Notes: a model not told the origin generated them from the letters alone. 64,000 nucleotides of DNA from Puccinia triticina (GCF_026914185.1 NC_070571.1:1054001-1118000); one strand, 5' to 3'. Counted from the stretch's first letter, positions 11,227 to 23,554 are shown. Numbers and translations are program-made.

Positions 11227-12309
11227 ATGGAACCCACGACGGCACCCGAGGTCCCAAGTGAAACGGACCACATTCCAACGACAAAGCGGTATTGGAAAGA
11301 ATCAAATGGACTCCTCTGCTCGATTTGCCTTGAACCGGATCATCAAGCTCGAAATTGCAGCCACCAACTGGTTAGTCTGCCCAAACCATCTGAGCGAAAC
11401 TTTTATTTTGAAATTGTCCTTCCTGACCCCTGTATCTTCTTCCCATAGTGTCTAACTTGCGGTGCCATTGATGAGCACATAACTCGGCAATGTCCGGTTA
11501 GTCTGGTGTGCCATAGCTGTGGTAGTCGAGGTCATCTGGCACGGGTACGTGTCGCCATTCTGTCAATGTTTTCCCACTCATTGTACTTTGCTCAACTCAT
11601 CTCATCGTGTAGCATTGTCCATCTTCTAGGACATCCGGAGCTCACTGTGCACGTTGTGACTCGACCATTCATCTCACCCTCGTCAGTTTCTCTTCCCTTC
11701 TTGAAATCCGAACAATCGCTGACATACCGTCCATCTAGAATTGTCCTTCCATATGGCGGGCCTATGAAGAAGAAACCAACGACAAACCCCAGCGAATTAT
11801 GCGAGCCTGTTACGTATGTAAAGAATTGGGCTACCTGCATATGCCTGTTATGACGACTCAACTGTATTGCGTTTCTGGCACCAAAGTACTGTGGCAACAC
11901 CGGCGACCACTTTGGAGACGAATGTCCCTTTCGAAGACCCTCTCTTCACACAGAGCCCTCCGCGTTTTCAGATCGCTCAGTTTCTAAACGAGATTCACGG
12001 CATCCCCAACTGTATGGGTCTGGAAGGGACTCCAGCCCGCGCCGGAAAGACTATGATCGGCAGCACGACGTAGGAAGGCAGGATAGCTACAGGCCACACG
12101 ATCCCCCACCAAGTCGGAAAAAGCCCATTCGACCAGGTCGCAGGGACAGGGCTGCCAACGCGCGAGCCATAGAGGTCGAAGACGACGACGATTGGTTTTC
12201 GAAAAGACAACGGAAAAAGATTCCTCCAAAGCCCGGACCTTCTCCTAAACCGAGTGGATCGAAACCAAACAGGATTGGTGGATCCTACAAGGGAGGTTAC
12301 ATCAAATGA
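11227..12309 (+). CDS. AIR1: AIR1/AIR2-like zinc-knuckle protein, TRAMP complex subunit
   Basis: Five exons (11227-11370, 11449-11544, 11613-11681, 11739-11813, 11887-12309), all in phase 0, give about 268 residues. Five CCHC-type zinc knuckles lie in a row: CSICLEPDHQARNC, CLTCGAIDEHITRQC, CHSCGSRGHLARHC, CARCDSTIHLTLNC and CYYCGNTGDHFGDEC. The second, fourth and fifth are completed across or next to exon junctions, and the second and fifth have five instead of four residues before His. Five tandem knuckles followed by a basic, Arg/Lys/Pro-rich tail match Air1/Air2, the RNA-binding subunits that link the Trf4/5 poly(A) polymerase and Mtr4 helicase in nuclear RNA surveillance. The third exon uses a GTCAGT donor, which is weaker than the others. 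Confidence 0.85.
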
Positions 12310-13683
12310 CAACTGTTTAGATCAATCATATGCATGGAGGCCTCTCTATCCTGAGGATGATGCCTAAAACTCCGCCTTAACAATGGCCAGTCAGTCATGA
12401 CAGTCAACGCTTCTCCCTCAAGATGAGGAGGATACGTGAATCTAAGCTCTTCCAAAGTGAAGCAAAAAAGAATGCAAAGCTTCCGCCAGTGGAAAAGAGA
12501 GCAATGCGCAGAGACATTTCCAGGCCAAGCAGGCTTCTCTGACCACTGGAGGGAACTTCTGAATGCCTTTCTGGCTCTGATTCTCTGCTTCCACCGGGTT
12601 AACAATCATGGCAACAACGTGGGCGGCGCAAGCAGCGTTGCCCCTTCGATCCACACAACCAGCTTTGACTAGGTGAACAGCTTTGTGTGCATGTCAAACT
12701 ACACTGCCCAGCCGCTCCGACCAATACCATCCCGTCGATAGTTACACAAGACTAGGCACCTGGAATGGAAGGTATATATACGGTTCAGTGAGCAAGGGCA
12801 CGAGCGGGCAAGAACCACTGCACTGAAATACAAGCTCGACGAGTCGACCTCATCTTTCATGACAGTGGTTCTCTGAAGTTGATTCAGGGTCCAGATACAG
12901 ACTTGATCAACAGCCAGCTGGGAGAAATCAGCTCAAGCTAAGCTGTTGACATATTGCCCATTTCTCAGCCCAGTCTTGGAAATTCTTGCAATGCGATGCT
13001 GAAGTTGAGATTAAGAAGTGGTTGCTGTGTGCGGCGCATCGCTGGCCGGGACGATTGCGAAATTTTCCTTACTTTATAGGGTCGAGACGACTAACGAGCT
13101 TAACAAAGCCTCACTGTGAGAGCCCCAAAGGGGCAGCCCCGCAGGGTCTCTGTCTCACAGAGAGGCTTACCTGCAAAAACCTGTATCTGGCCTGAGAGCC
13201 CCAGGAATATCAGCCTGTATCAGGCTTTTTTTCACTCTTTTCATTTTTAAACATCAACCATTGGCCCGTTGAGGTCGCCCTTCTGGACTTAAGAAGTGCT
13301 TGGGAGTGCGCTTCTTCTGATGCAATTTGGGCCTTGTAGCTGCTGATATAATGCCTGATCCTCCCGGTTGAAATTTCCAATCATGGAGGAAAAGTGGCCG
13401 TGTAGGGAGTGAGATTTACTGTACAGAACTGTACAACTCTATTAGTCATCTCAAAGGATTCTTGGAAAGTGAGCTCCTTTGAGCCAATCTCCAGCTCATG
13501 GGAGGAGGGCAATGGTGGCATGCCCACCACCAATTTGAAGAGGAGATGCAGGTCTTTCACCGGATCAAGAGGCGGGCAACATGCCCTCTGGGAAGTGGGG
13601 GATTTGGGGGCACAAAGTTGGCCACCTGCAAAAAACACCAACTGCACGCGGGGCTCTCACGCCAGGAATTGTGGATTGCACAA
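12310..13683. other. intergenic region without a recognised gene
   Basis: A TATATATA box at about 12772-12780 is followed by no convincing reading frame. Around 13100-13200 CTGTGAGAGCCCC-like words are repeated and partly inverted. Open frames on both strands at 12297-12672 and 13381-13801 are short, overlap and show no conserved features. Confidence 0.4.
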
Positions 13684-13846
13684 AAGTCCCTCCCTGACGG
13701 GAGGTCGCACTTCGTGCGAGGCGCTTCGCGCCCCTGCCCCGCGGCAGGCGAGGGACTTGTGCTAAGTTCGGACAACTAACGCTTGTCGCCGAACTTATCA
13801 AAGTCCCTCCGAGGGGGGCCCGAAGGGCCCTCCGGAGGAGGGACTT
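13684..13846. repeat. two adjacent foldback units bounded by AAGTCCCTC/GAGGGACTT
   Basis: Unit one (13684-13758) and unit two (13801-13846) each start AAGTCCCTCC and end in the inverted GAGGGACTT. Their GC-rich interiors form further hairpins. Between them lies CTAAGTTCGG...CGCTTGTCGCCGAACTT. The same combination recurs at 19622-19690. Confidence 0.65.
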
Positions 13847-14239
13847 AAACCTAAGCGGTGAAAGCTGGGGTGGCAGGAACAGAAAATCTGCCTTGATGCC
13901 AGGTCTTTATTTTTGAATCAGTTTTAAACCCCCACCTCAAAGGTTTCCTGCATGGTGTGTTGGATCAAATGATACCTAAGAAGCATGGCTTCATTCCTAT
14001 CCTTTCCCCATTCCTTCAGTCCTACATTCTTACTTGTCTGGGGGCTTCAAAGGCAAAAATGATTGAGCAATGCACTGGAAACCTGAGAGACCATGAACTC
14101 ACACGCTCACTGACAGTTGAATGAGGTCAACGTACAAAGCAAGATTAGCTAAGAAAACTGAACATGATGTGTCACCAATCTGTCTAACCTTGAAGGTAAA
14201 AAAAGGATTCAAGCCTACACGGCGGTTGCACAATTTTGG

Positions 14240-14480
14240 GTTTTGCCCGTCAAATTGACGCGGGGTGGAAGCCACCGGCAAATTGACCCCCGCGCTGTCA
14301 AATTGCCGCCAATCTGACCGCACCCCCGCCGACACTCAAGCTCATGTGAAGTTGACTCGACTTCAGGCAAGTTATGTTAACTTGCCTGGTCAATTTGACG
14401 GTAAACATGCCTTGACCAATCAAACACCGGCGGGCATAGCGGCAATTCGCCGTCAAGAACCTTTGACGGCCAGCACACCG
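14240..14480. repeat. cluster of GTCAAATTGAC words
   Basis: Words such as GTCAAATTG, CAAATTGAC and GTCAATTTGACGG recur within 240 bp in both orientations. A related cluster lies at 16745-17075. Confidence 0.55.
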
Positions 14481-14706
14481 GCAACCACCAGAGCTCACTG
14501 GAGAGGGGGCCTATGCAGATTCCAGAATATTCTAAAAGTCTGTGCGTCAGAGGGACACGTCACCTCAACACCCCTTCACCTCACTCTCCAGAGGCACATC
14601 CAAACGTTGAGCAAGTCCCTTTGTCACCCTCCACATCCCCAGCAATAACTCCAACCAAGTCCCTCATCACCCCTCCAGAGGGACATGACACCTTCAACCT
14701 AGTTCC

Positions 14707-16572
14707 TTGTCACCTCCAGGCTCCTGTCCATCAAGCTTGGCCCACCACTACGCTTGCTCCGACTTGGCCTCCGAAAGCCTCCACCATTCCCATACATACA
14801 GCCATCTTCAGCACCCCTCACTCCTTGTGCTGATCGTCCCGAGCACCCCGTCCAGATCACCAGCCCCCATCATCATGATGTCTCCAAGAGATCAGTGCAG
14901 TGGCTCGGCAAGCAAACCTTGCACATTCATCTCATTCAATTCCAATTCCAACTCGAAAGGCCTCGTTCCAAACAGTCTGGGAACAACCAACTCTGATAGC
15001 CCCAGCTTTCTGAGGTTGGCAACTCGGTTTGACAAGGCCAGGCCGAACTCACCAACCCACAAAGAGAACCACAAAGAGACACGCTCCGTGTCTTGGAACG
15101 ATCTCCAAACAGCGCCGCCTATGGATGTGATAGCTGAGAAGCCTCTCAGCAATTCTGAAAAGACCATGCATGTCCATCATTTGGACTCAAGAAGTGAAAA
15201 AGAAGAAGTAAGCTCTTCCTCTCCCCAGTTTCTTGCTGAAGGAGGCCATGTTTCAAACACCAGTTCCTGGGAAGAGCCTCAGCCAGAAGCTATCGTGGCG
15301 CTGGGGGAGGGAGTAAACAGTTGGAAACAAGTTTGGGAGAGTCTTTCTGAGGAAGACCACATTCAAAACCGCCCAAGACTCAGTGACTCACCTGAAGATG
15401 GACATCACCACGATCGTTCCCGCGACGATAGAGAGTAGAGATGGCCACGCAGACCCAGGTACCCGTGACGTGTCCGGGTACCCGCCATGATTTTGTAATA
15501 TTGTAGATACACGGACTCGCCGTCAACACCCGCGGACAGGTACCGCCGGTAACCACGGCGAGTGCTGCGGGTACCCTGACTATATTTGACACAACTGAGT
15601 CGGCACATTTTTTTTTTCAATTCCCAAGCCCAATATTGTTAGATAACAAAATCCGAGGAAAAAAATTACCTCGAATTATTGACTACACATTTCTTGCATT
15701 TGTAGATGAATACATATTTGTAATAAAAATTGGATTGATCACAGTTGATTGGTAGCTCAAATAGGAGGCACTGATTGCCATCGAGGCAATCTTCTGAGCT
15801 TGAACTTTCAGGAAAAATATTGGATGCCCAAGTCAGTGATATGAATGGAGTGGAAGAGCAGAAAGAAAGCTTACCAAGCTCATCATGATCAGTGAGTTTG
15901 CAAATGGTACTAGACCGGCTGGTCCGAGGAGCTTTTGTCCAAGAGCTAGAGGTGGTATTTGTGACATTGTCATTCGCAACCAAGATATCTGTATCAATGA
16001 CATCAGTTGGATTTGGGTTGGTCTGACCATCCAATGGTCCCAGAGCCTAGGCAAGGATGTTGGTGAATTCAAGGTCCGGCGCGGTCTCTTTCTTGATTGG
16101 GTCATGGTGTATGAGGTTGAGGTCAGGTTTTTTCTCTGTGTTGTCACTCTCCAGGATAGGAGAACTCAGCGGCGGGTGCCTGAACGGGTACTTGCCAATT
16201 TTAAGCCACATTTCACAGACACATACCCGTACCCGGCACCCGCAGGGGGGTACCGCCGGACAGCAAGGGGTACCCTACTTGCTAATTTTAAGCCACATTT
16301 CACAGACACATACCCGTACCCGGCACCCGCAGGGGGGTACCGCCGGACAGCAAGGGGTACCCGCCAGCGGGTGCCGGGTACCGCCCGATGGGTACCTGCT
16401 GGCCATCTCTAATAGAGAGCAGCCAGCCCTAGATGTGGAAAGCACCAGTTTTCCAAGATTGACAACTCGCCAAGGTAACCTTGACAAGGCACTCAAAGTA
16501 GAACAAATTATTTCTCACAAGCGCGAAAAAAACCGTTCTTATTTCTTCTCCTCTCAACCACTCTCTATTTAA
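14707..16572 (+). pseudogene. uncharacterised Ser-rich open reading frame split by a hAT-like insertion
   Basis: A frame open from 14707 (with a plausible internal start at 14875) runs to 15438 and encodes up to 243 residues, rich in Ser, His, Glu and Asn. Its stop codon is the first three bases (TAG) of the hAT-like element. Past the element, after one copy of the 8-bp target duplication, the same frame continues from 16420 for about 50 codons to the TAA at 16570-16572. The two halves share a motif, SFLRLATR before and SFPRLTTR after, which supports a single ancestral frame. No known domain was recognised. It could be a genuine rust gene killed by the insertion, or a chance open frame. Confidence 0.5.
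15436..16411. mobile_element. non-autonomous hAT-like element, 976 bp
   Basis: The ends are TAGAGATGGCCA and its inverse TGGCCATCTCTA. The 8-bp direct repeat ATAGAGAG flanks both sides (15428-15435 and 16412-16419). An 8-bp duplication and ends of this type fit hAT elements. Both subterminal regions are packed with GGGTACCCG-like words, which may be transposase-binding sites. A minus-strand open stretch at 15833-16147 may be a remnant of a longer coding region, but no transposase domain is recognisable. Confidence 0.85.
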
Positions 16573-18420
16573 TGCTTGCTTGTAACAAAAGGAAAAACAG
16601 AAAAGGCATCAAAAAGCAGAAAAAACACGCCAAATATTAAAGCCAAAAAAAAAACTATGAACATTCAATAAAAAACAAAAAAAGGCCCTGGTGGCCTGGA
16701 TTCCTTTGTCTGACTTTGGTCAGAGTCCCCTGTGAGTGCTCCCAATGGGACCAAGCCTAAAACGATTGGCGGTAAACGGCCGTGGGGCGTGGTGAGGTGA
16801 TTGGCCGGTGGTTTGCCCGCCAGGGCGGTCGAACGTCCCTGTCCGCTGCTCTTGTGGGGCTTGGGTTTGCTCGGCAATTTGACCGAGTGGTCAATTTGGC
16901 GTTAGGTTTGACCGAAATTTGCCTGAATGTGGGCGGTCGGGGCGGTTGGCACTTCGACGGTGTGTTTGACGGCTGACCGGAGGTCTGTTTTTTGGCGGTC
17001 AACGGCCGCAGAGTGAGGTGCGTCAAATTGACAACCAAACTTCCGGAATTTTTGACGGTGTGGTGCGCCATTTGGTACACGCAGGGACAACACTCATTTT
17101 GTGGCGCGGCGCGCGGAAAGACATCAAGAACAAATCCTCAAGGTACAAGATCTATGGTGGCGCGGCGGCATCCCCCTCAAGACGTTTCAGGAGTTTCATC
17201 TTTGTTTTTTTTTATATATATTTTCTTTCCTTTTTTTTTTCTATCTTTGTTTGAGATGTTTTGTTTCTTAGGACCTTGACTTGTTTCCTTTCTCTACTGC
17301 GCGCGTTGGATGGTTACAGTGGGGAGGGTTTGGTTTGGTTTTTTTTTTTTTTTTTTTTTTTTTATTCCTTTGATTAGTTGTTTGTTGGCTTGCTGTGTTG
17401 TGTGTGTTGTAGCGTGTGCGCGTGCGGGGTGTGATGACGGGTCCGCAGTGCGCGGCGCCTCCTGGAGTCTGATTTTGCCCACGAACTCAGAGGAAGGGGG
17501 GCATGGAACCTAGCTGATCCCAATTAGGAATCCATCAGAATCTTATCGCTCATCATCCGGCGCCCTCCAGAGTGCCATACCAAATCTTCTTGATCCTTGA
17601 GAACCTCTTTCTGATTCCAGTTTTCTTCTTCCCTCAAAAACAACAAACCGCCGACGTGCGCTCAAACGCCGTTGTAAAATCTTTCCCCCCCCAAACCTCA
17701 TCGCTCAACAGATCCTCCTTGCTCATCCCGACCATCACTCGGAGGGCACGTAAAATCTCTTTTTCCCATTCCCCTGCAACTAACTGCCGCCGGCCTGCAC
17801 CGGACGGAGTTCCACAACGGCACCCCGCAACTGCCGTGTATCCAAGGGCACTTTATTATGGAGGCGCTGGACCGACATGTCGGACATCTTTTTAGTTTCA
17901 CTTTTTTATTTTTTATTTTTAAAAAACAAGAAAGAATATTTGTTACTGGGAGCAAAGCAGGAGCGAAGTAGCCCATGATTGCCTAGCTTGGTCCCTGTAC
18001 AACTGTAAGATCCTATAAGCACTTCCGTGACAAGGGGTGCTGTAGAGTCCAGCGTAGTCATGTGCCAGCGGAAGTACAGGGAGGTGTGTACATAGTCCCC
18101 TCGGTCCTTGCCTGCCCTTTTGCCCCCAGGAAAGAACCGTTAAACTTTCCACTAGCGCCTTAGTCATTGCTTCCTTTTGGGTTGTGCCTGCTCCCGGAGG
18201 ACACGCTTTGCTAACCCCTCCTCCCTTACCAACGTTGCTCGGCCAAGAGATCCCTCTTGGGCAAGCTCTAGCCAAAGCGAGGCCCTTGGGAGGAACATTC
18301 TCAGCGGACCCAGGATCAAACCTCCCTCCAACCCAGACAGAGTCTTGGGAAGCCTAAACCGGCTTTTGGGACTCCCCAGGCGCCGCGGCACGGCGCCGAA
18401 ACTGTGAGCAGAAGGATGTG
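16573..18420. other. intergenic repeat-rich region
   Basis: It contains a second cluster of GTCAAATTGAC/TTTGACGG words (16745-17075), an A-rich tract near 16645 and a T run of about 25 at 17339-17363. No gene is supported. Confidence 0.45.
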
Positions 18421-18693
18421 TTACCCACGGCTCAAGCAAAAGAGACCGACCACCCCGTCCCCAGTGCGTCCAGGATTTTGAATCAGCTCATTGGTAGCCC
18501 TTGGGAAGCCAAGGTACTTTATAAACAAATTTCCAGGAGCCTTGGCAAGCCAGTGGGCAACGATGAAATTTTGCCACTGGCTGGTAAGGTATGTACATGC
18601 AGCAGCATGCTCCTCAGTGAGCTTTGTTGGTGAGAACAGGTCTCCCTTGCAGAGTCCAGTTGACTTGGAGAAGTTGAAGCCATTTGACTGGTC
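18421..18693 (-). pseudogene. 90-codon open remnant without a start codon
   Basis: The minus-strand frame is open from 18693 to a TAA at 18421-18423 and lacks a suitable ATG, so it was probably an internal or terminal exon. It reads as ordinary soluble protein (for example GLCKGDLFSPTKLTEEHA and WQNFIVAHWLAKAPG). I do not recognise it. It may derive from a retroelement or a duplicated host gene. Confidence 0.3.
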
Positions 18694-19621
18694 TCAATTC
18701 CTCAAATCATATGCTCTGAAATGCCGTTCTGACTCTCCTGCGCACCTAACCGACCCCCAAGTCAGAGAGCAGCATGATATAGAGAGCACAATGTCAAAAG
18801 TCAGCATGTAAACAGCTTGACCAACTATTCAGGGCACCTAACCAACCCCCTGTTGAGTGATAAAGAAGTTGCCAAGAATGAGGGGGGAGTTGGAGTGGGT
18901 TAAAACAGAAGAGGTATATATAGGAACCAGGCTGCTCATTTTACTATTACAGGATTTATAACGAATCCTGACACTGACACCTGTTTGAGTACTGCTACAC
19001 ATGCATTATATAAATACATACACTGATACAGACAGATACTGATCCCACATGTTTGGCGGATGCTGGAAGCAGAAGCAAGGAAAGATGGCTAGAGTCAAAA
19101 CATGAAACATGACTGACAAGAATTTCTGGTTCAGAGCCATTTTTGTCTAGGAATGTTGGCTCAGGCACCATGTTTGGCTAGGAATGACGGCCCAGAGCCA
19201 TGGTGGCTGTTTTGTCGGGCTAGGGGCACCATCAGACCGACACCAAGATGGTTGGATTGTCGCTCTGAAAGCATAACAATGACCGCTTTGTCGGTTCATC
19301 TGTCCATTTTGTCGTGGATTTACCGGCATTTCACAAAAAAAACACAAAATTGGCCGTTTTTGTTGGTCCAGCGCCTCCATACTTTATAGATTTACTCAAC
19401 CCTCCAGTTGGATGATTTACTGCTCCGATTACAGGTTGAAGAAATTGGATAATAAATTTTTTGAAAATGTGGTCCTCTCCGCAACATGGAGATCTTTCAT
19501 TTGGTCAACAAAAAAGGAAAGAATTTGCTTAGTTGAGGGAGGGACTGGCAGATTACTGAAAATTTTGGGAATTTGGCAAAAAATCAAGTTCCTCCTGTGC
19601 CAACATTCACCGCTTGCGGGC
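18694..19621. other. intergenic region with LTR-like promoter features
   Basis: TATATATAGG at about 18914-18923 lies in a TG-rich context that resembles the U3/R part of a retrotransposon LTR. No flanking target duplication or second copy was found. Nothing else is recognisable. Confidence 0.35.
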
Positions 19622-19667
19622 AAGTCCCTCCCGGAGGTCGCGTGCGCGCGACCTCCTCGGAGGGACT
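19622..19667. repeat. foldback unit AAGTCCCTC...GGAGGGACT upstream of HUS1
   Basis: It has the same terminal words as the units at 13684-13846, here around a strong inner hairpin (GGTCGC GTGCGC GCGACC). TTAAGTTCGGCTTGTCGCC follows directly, also shared with the other locus. The unit ends 49 bp before the HUS1 start codon, so it probably lies in the promoter or 5' UTR of that gene. Confidence 0.65.
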
Positions 19668-19716
19668 GCGTTAAGTTCGGCTTGTCGCCCAACATCAGCG
19701 CGCGGGCAAGAAAAAT

Positions 19717-21105
19717 ATGAGACTTCGGGCCCATCTAGCTAATGTTGCCACGTTCACCAGTGAGTCAACTTGTATGTCTGATCGTTCTCAGCTGACCTAT
19801 CTCTCATATCCCAAACTGATGCCTATCCTCTCTACAATCGCATCTGACCGCCAGAGTTCATCGATTCGGTAAATAAGCTTGCACGCAGGGTCGTCTTCAC
19901 ATTCGGACCAGATGACATCTTGCTAGTTTCGACGGGCGACGACGAGGATGGATTGAGGATCCACGGGTAAATGCCTCATAGTCAGCTAAGACCTCGATAG
20001 GAATTCTGATAATGGGACTTTGTCGCTAGGTAGAACCATCAAAGTCGTAAGCATGTAGCACGTCACAATCTACGGCTCAGGGTGATGCTCACTTACGACT
20101 GGTTCGCTCTCAAGCCTGAACTGTTCGGCTCCACCTACTGCGTCGAGTCAAATATGAACAACAACATCCATGTCGAAGTCTCTACTCAAGCATTTGCGAG
20201 CGCTGTTCGCCAGACTTCAAGTTCTCCCACCGAGATCGTTATTCGGCTGGCCAAGTTGGGAAGGACACCGTACATGAGTTTTGTAGCCAAAACAGTCGTA
20301 TGTTAACTCGCTACTTGATCGGTGATCTTTGCTCTCTTGGCGCTCATTCGATTTCATTGACTTGAAGGGACGGAGTGGTGTGGAATACCAAGTTGAACAG
20401 CAAGTGGTCGTGAAGGTCTTGAAGCCTCCCGACCTCAAGGACCTTCCAGAACTCAAAATACCCACACCCGACGTGAGCCGCCAAACTTCTGTGCCCACAA
20501 CTCTAGCTGATTATCTGCTCTCGACTGCATAGACCATCATCGCCCTACCGAAAATTAGCGATCTCTGCAAGGTTGCCGAACGATTAAAGAGCCTCTCAGA
20601 TTTAATCACCATTTCTGCCAGTCGCAACGGTGGATTTCGACTGGGAATCACTACTGAGCACGCTCGAGTTGAAACGGAATGGCGAGGCTTGCACTCCTTC
20701 CACGCTCCATCTACCCAAGTAACCCAAGACGGTAAGACTAGCGTGTCTGGGCTATTACTGCTTAGGAAGATCAAATCTAAACGTGTTTTTACAACTCAAG
20801 GAACACCGAGGCCAACATCCGCATTCTATGAGGTCACTGTCAAATCTCGGGGATTGCTAAGATGTTTGCATGCCAATTTGGGCGAAGTTTCAATGGCATG
20901 TTGAGTTACTTCTGCATCCCCATTAGTTAGATCATAACCTACAAACTGACCCGGTCACTAACCAGATATTTGCGAAGGGTCTTGTGTTGCCTTATATAAC
21001 TTTGTTGGTGGTAACGCCCAGCTGAGTGGTATCGAGGACGGTAGCGAACGGACGGGCTCGCTGGCTACCTATTTGCCTGCCGTAAATGAAGATGTTGATG
21101 ACTAA
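19717..21105 (+). CDS. HUS1: HUS1, subunit of the 9-1-1 DNA damage checkpoint clamp
   Basis: Seven exons (19717-19759, 19855-19966, 20081-20297, 20368-20472, 20533-20731, 20801-20899, 20966-21105) keep phase throughout and give about 304 residues, the usual length for Hus1. The start MRLRAHL matches the M-R-[FL]-[RK]-A opening of Hus1 proteins. A clamp-like beta-rich fold follows, with NNNIHVEVST in the first half and VVVKVL, IIALPKISDL, VETEW and FYEVTVKSRGLLRCL in the second, and the conserved end containing YLPAVNED. With Rad9 and Rad1, Hus1 forms the PCNA-like ring that is loaded at damaged DNA and activates checkpoint kinases. The gene looks intact, with introns of 60-114 nt. A foldback repeat sits 49 bp upstream. 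Confidence 0.9.
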
Positions 21106-21424
21106 GGATGAAAACCAATGCTGGCTGGTTGTCAATTAACGCTCAGTCAATTGGAAAAAAAGAGGTTTAACTGTTTGGGCAATAGAGAAACAGAAAACTC
21201 CAGAGAAAAGTAATGTGCTATATATTTGATTACCTGACAACTGAACCCCAACTTGCCTTTGGGTCTTTGAGCTGACCCGATCACATGTTACAATCAAGAA
21301 CCCTGTGTAATGTTTGTTCAATTGTATCAATTTGCCATTTCTGCCCTATTTTATCTTATCTTTTATCTTAAATTCCCAACTCAATCTATGACCTAACACC
21401 AAAAATGGGCCACTAATCTATTTT

Positions 21425-22235
21425 GTTAGCGTAGCAGCAATTATTTTTGGCCAGTAATCTGCAGCATTAGCAGGATTTTACGGTGCTAAAAATAAGCTGT
21501 AGCACTGCAAAAATAACTTGGTCAACTGCTTGCAGTTGACATGCAGGATACTCAAGCCAAGCTGTCATTGTAACTCCACATGAATGCAGAAGTGCCTTTG
21601 TTGGCACAGTCACTGTGCAAGGTGTTGGAATTTCACTTGTTTCAGCTCTCCTAACCATTTCTTTTTTTCTTTCAATGATTGAAACTTGTTTCATGTCTCC
21701 TTTATTCCGGTGAAATTTTTCTTATTCATTATGCTTGAATTATTCACACCCACAAGTCAAACACATTGTATCTAGTCTATTTAAACCACCTTAGACTAGA
21801 AGCAAAGAAACCATCAGTCCTGACTCAACTGAATCCTCGAGTGGCACTTTAGCCCCATTTTGAGACTCTCTGCTTCGGCACTTTAGCCCCTAAGAGTGAG
21901 TAAAACAGTCTCTTTTTTCAGACTTGTTGTCTGCTATTGGCTAAGCCAATCTTTTTTCCTTCGCCCGCTCTGCTCGCCTCCGGTTGTAATTTCTTCACAA
22001 GGTGCACAGTGACTGTGCATAATATTAAAGCTTGGGTTGAGTCAAACCTTGAGTAAGGCTGGTGTAACACCACAAGCTTCCTCAGAGTTGCTGCATGTCA
22101 ACTGCTCACAGTTGACACAGTTTTTGTTGCAGTGTAGTGTAGCTTGTTGCTTCTGCACTAAAACTAAAAAAAGCACCAGCACAGAAAAAAAAATTGCTAC
22201 ACTGATGGTGCGTAGCGGATTGGCCACTAGCAGAT
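21425..22235. repeat. imperfect inverted-repeat (foldback) element, about 0.8 kb
   Basis: The left arm (21425-21625) and the inverted right arm (22005-22235) share, in the same order, a GCTACGC-like end, GTCAACTG...GCAGTTGACATGCAG and CACAGTCACTGTGCA. The 380-bp loop has no coding content. The arms have diverged, so it is an old non-autonomous element. Its exact ends were not resolved. Confidence 0.55.
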
Positions 22236-23237
22236 TTTTGCCCCTCTGGTAGCCTTGCTGAATAAATTTTCTGCAACACTAGGGCCTGATAAACCAGGCA
22301 GAAACAACAGGCCAGTTTTTCCCTGTATTGTGTGACTACAGAAAAGAATGGCCTGTTATTTCTGCCCAATTCAATCCCTGTAGTTTTCCGGGAACAAAAC
22401 TGGGCTGTTTCTGCCCAGGAGGCGTGAGCATAGACAACAGCTACGCTAACAGTTAGAGTAGCTTTATTCTGTAGGAATTCAGAACAAAGCCTGCAGCAAC
22501 CCCCCCGGAAGCTTGCACGGCCAAACTAAGGCACAAGCCCAAGCCTAGCCACAAAGAAAGGTTAGCCCTCTTTTGTGGTCCAGACCCAAGCCCTAACCAC
22601 GGCCAAAGCTAATGCAGAGTATTGCTTTGTCGATTACAGAAGCGCAGACAGCAAGAACCTTACAGGTCAACGCCCAGCCAAAGAGATCAACAAGCTCCAG
22701 AACCTTGTAAGTCCCTGAGAAAGACAACAGCAGACTTGTGTGCAAGACTGACCAGACTCCTGCTCCAACACAGAACTCTCAAGGAATGCATAGGAACCAA
22801 GCCCAAGAAACCAGATGATCTGCTCGTTAGACTATTGGAAGCAAATGCTACCGGTAAGCACAGATCTCCACAAGACAGACCAACAAACAAAGAGCCAAGC
22901 TGACTTGAGCAAAAACCGTTCAACAAGCAGCCCAAGACATTTCAAAACTATTCCGACAGGAAAAAACCAAGCTACTTAAGTAGCCAGCTCAGGCTCACGC
23001 ACTCAGTACCCGCAATAGTTGTAGACAGGGGGAACAATAACCCTACGCCCTACCCTCATCAGCCCTCAGACCCCAGCAGGTTATACCAGCCCTGCTTTCA
23101 GTTTTCTCAATTCTTTTATATTCTACACTAACATTTAGGGTAGCTTTATTCTATGCTAACTCTACCCATAAAAAATTGCAGCATTAGCAGCTGTGAAAAA
23201 AACCCGCTAACGCTGTGTGACAAAAAGTGGCACGGGT
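22236..23237. other. intergenic repeat remnants
   Basis: CAGGCAGAAACAACAGGCC and its inverse occur at 22290-22420, and TTAGAGTAGCTTTATTCT recurs at about 22453 and 23135. These are fragments of unidentified repeats. Short open frames at 22622-22935 on both strands are not supported. Confidence 0.4.
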
Positions 23238-23415
23238 GTCAAAATTGTCCAGGGGTGTGCGGAGTCCCGGAGTTTGGGGACTGGATGTAACGGGAGGATG
23301 TGCAACACCTGATTACGGATCCAAGGGCCACAGTGTGCACAACTCAAGGCGGCAAGTGGAATCCTGACATCATAGGCTAGACAGGGGGGCGTGGAAGCTA
23401 GGGAGAGAGGAATTA
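23238..23415 (+). repeat. diverged LTR fragment related to the solo LTR at 46493-47315
   Basis: It starts TGTCAAAATTGTCC like the solo LTR. It also contains ATCCTGACATCATAGGCTAG and GGGGCGTGGAAGCTAG, which recur at about 46720-46765. The rest of that LTR is missing here. Confidence 0.5.
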
Positions 23416-23476
23416 AACAGCAGGCAAAGTGTTAAAACTAAAAATGCAGTTTGCAGACGCTTAGCAGAAAATGATT

Positions 23477-23511
23477 GACTTGGGCAGGATTTGAACCAGC
23501 AACCTTAGCTT

Positions 23512-23554
<43 letters not shown>

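Noticed and set aside
18791..19005. Candidate solo LTR starting TGTCAAAAG with a TATATATA box
   Set aside because: No target duplication, no clear 3' end and no second copy in the window.
20023..20053. Small extra exon in HUS1 (reading GRTIKV)
   Set aside because: It would put the following exon out of frame; one 114-nt intron (19967-20080) keeps the Hus1 frame.
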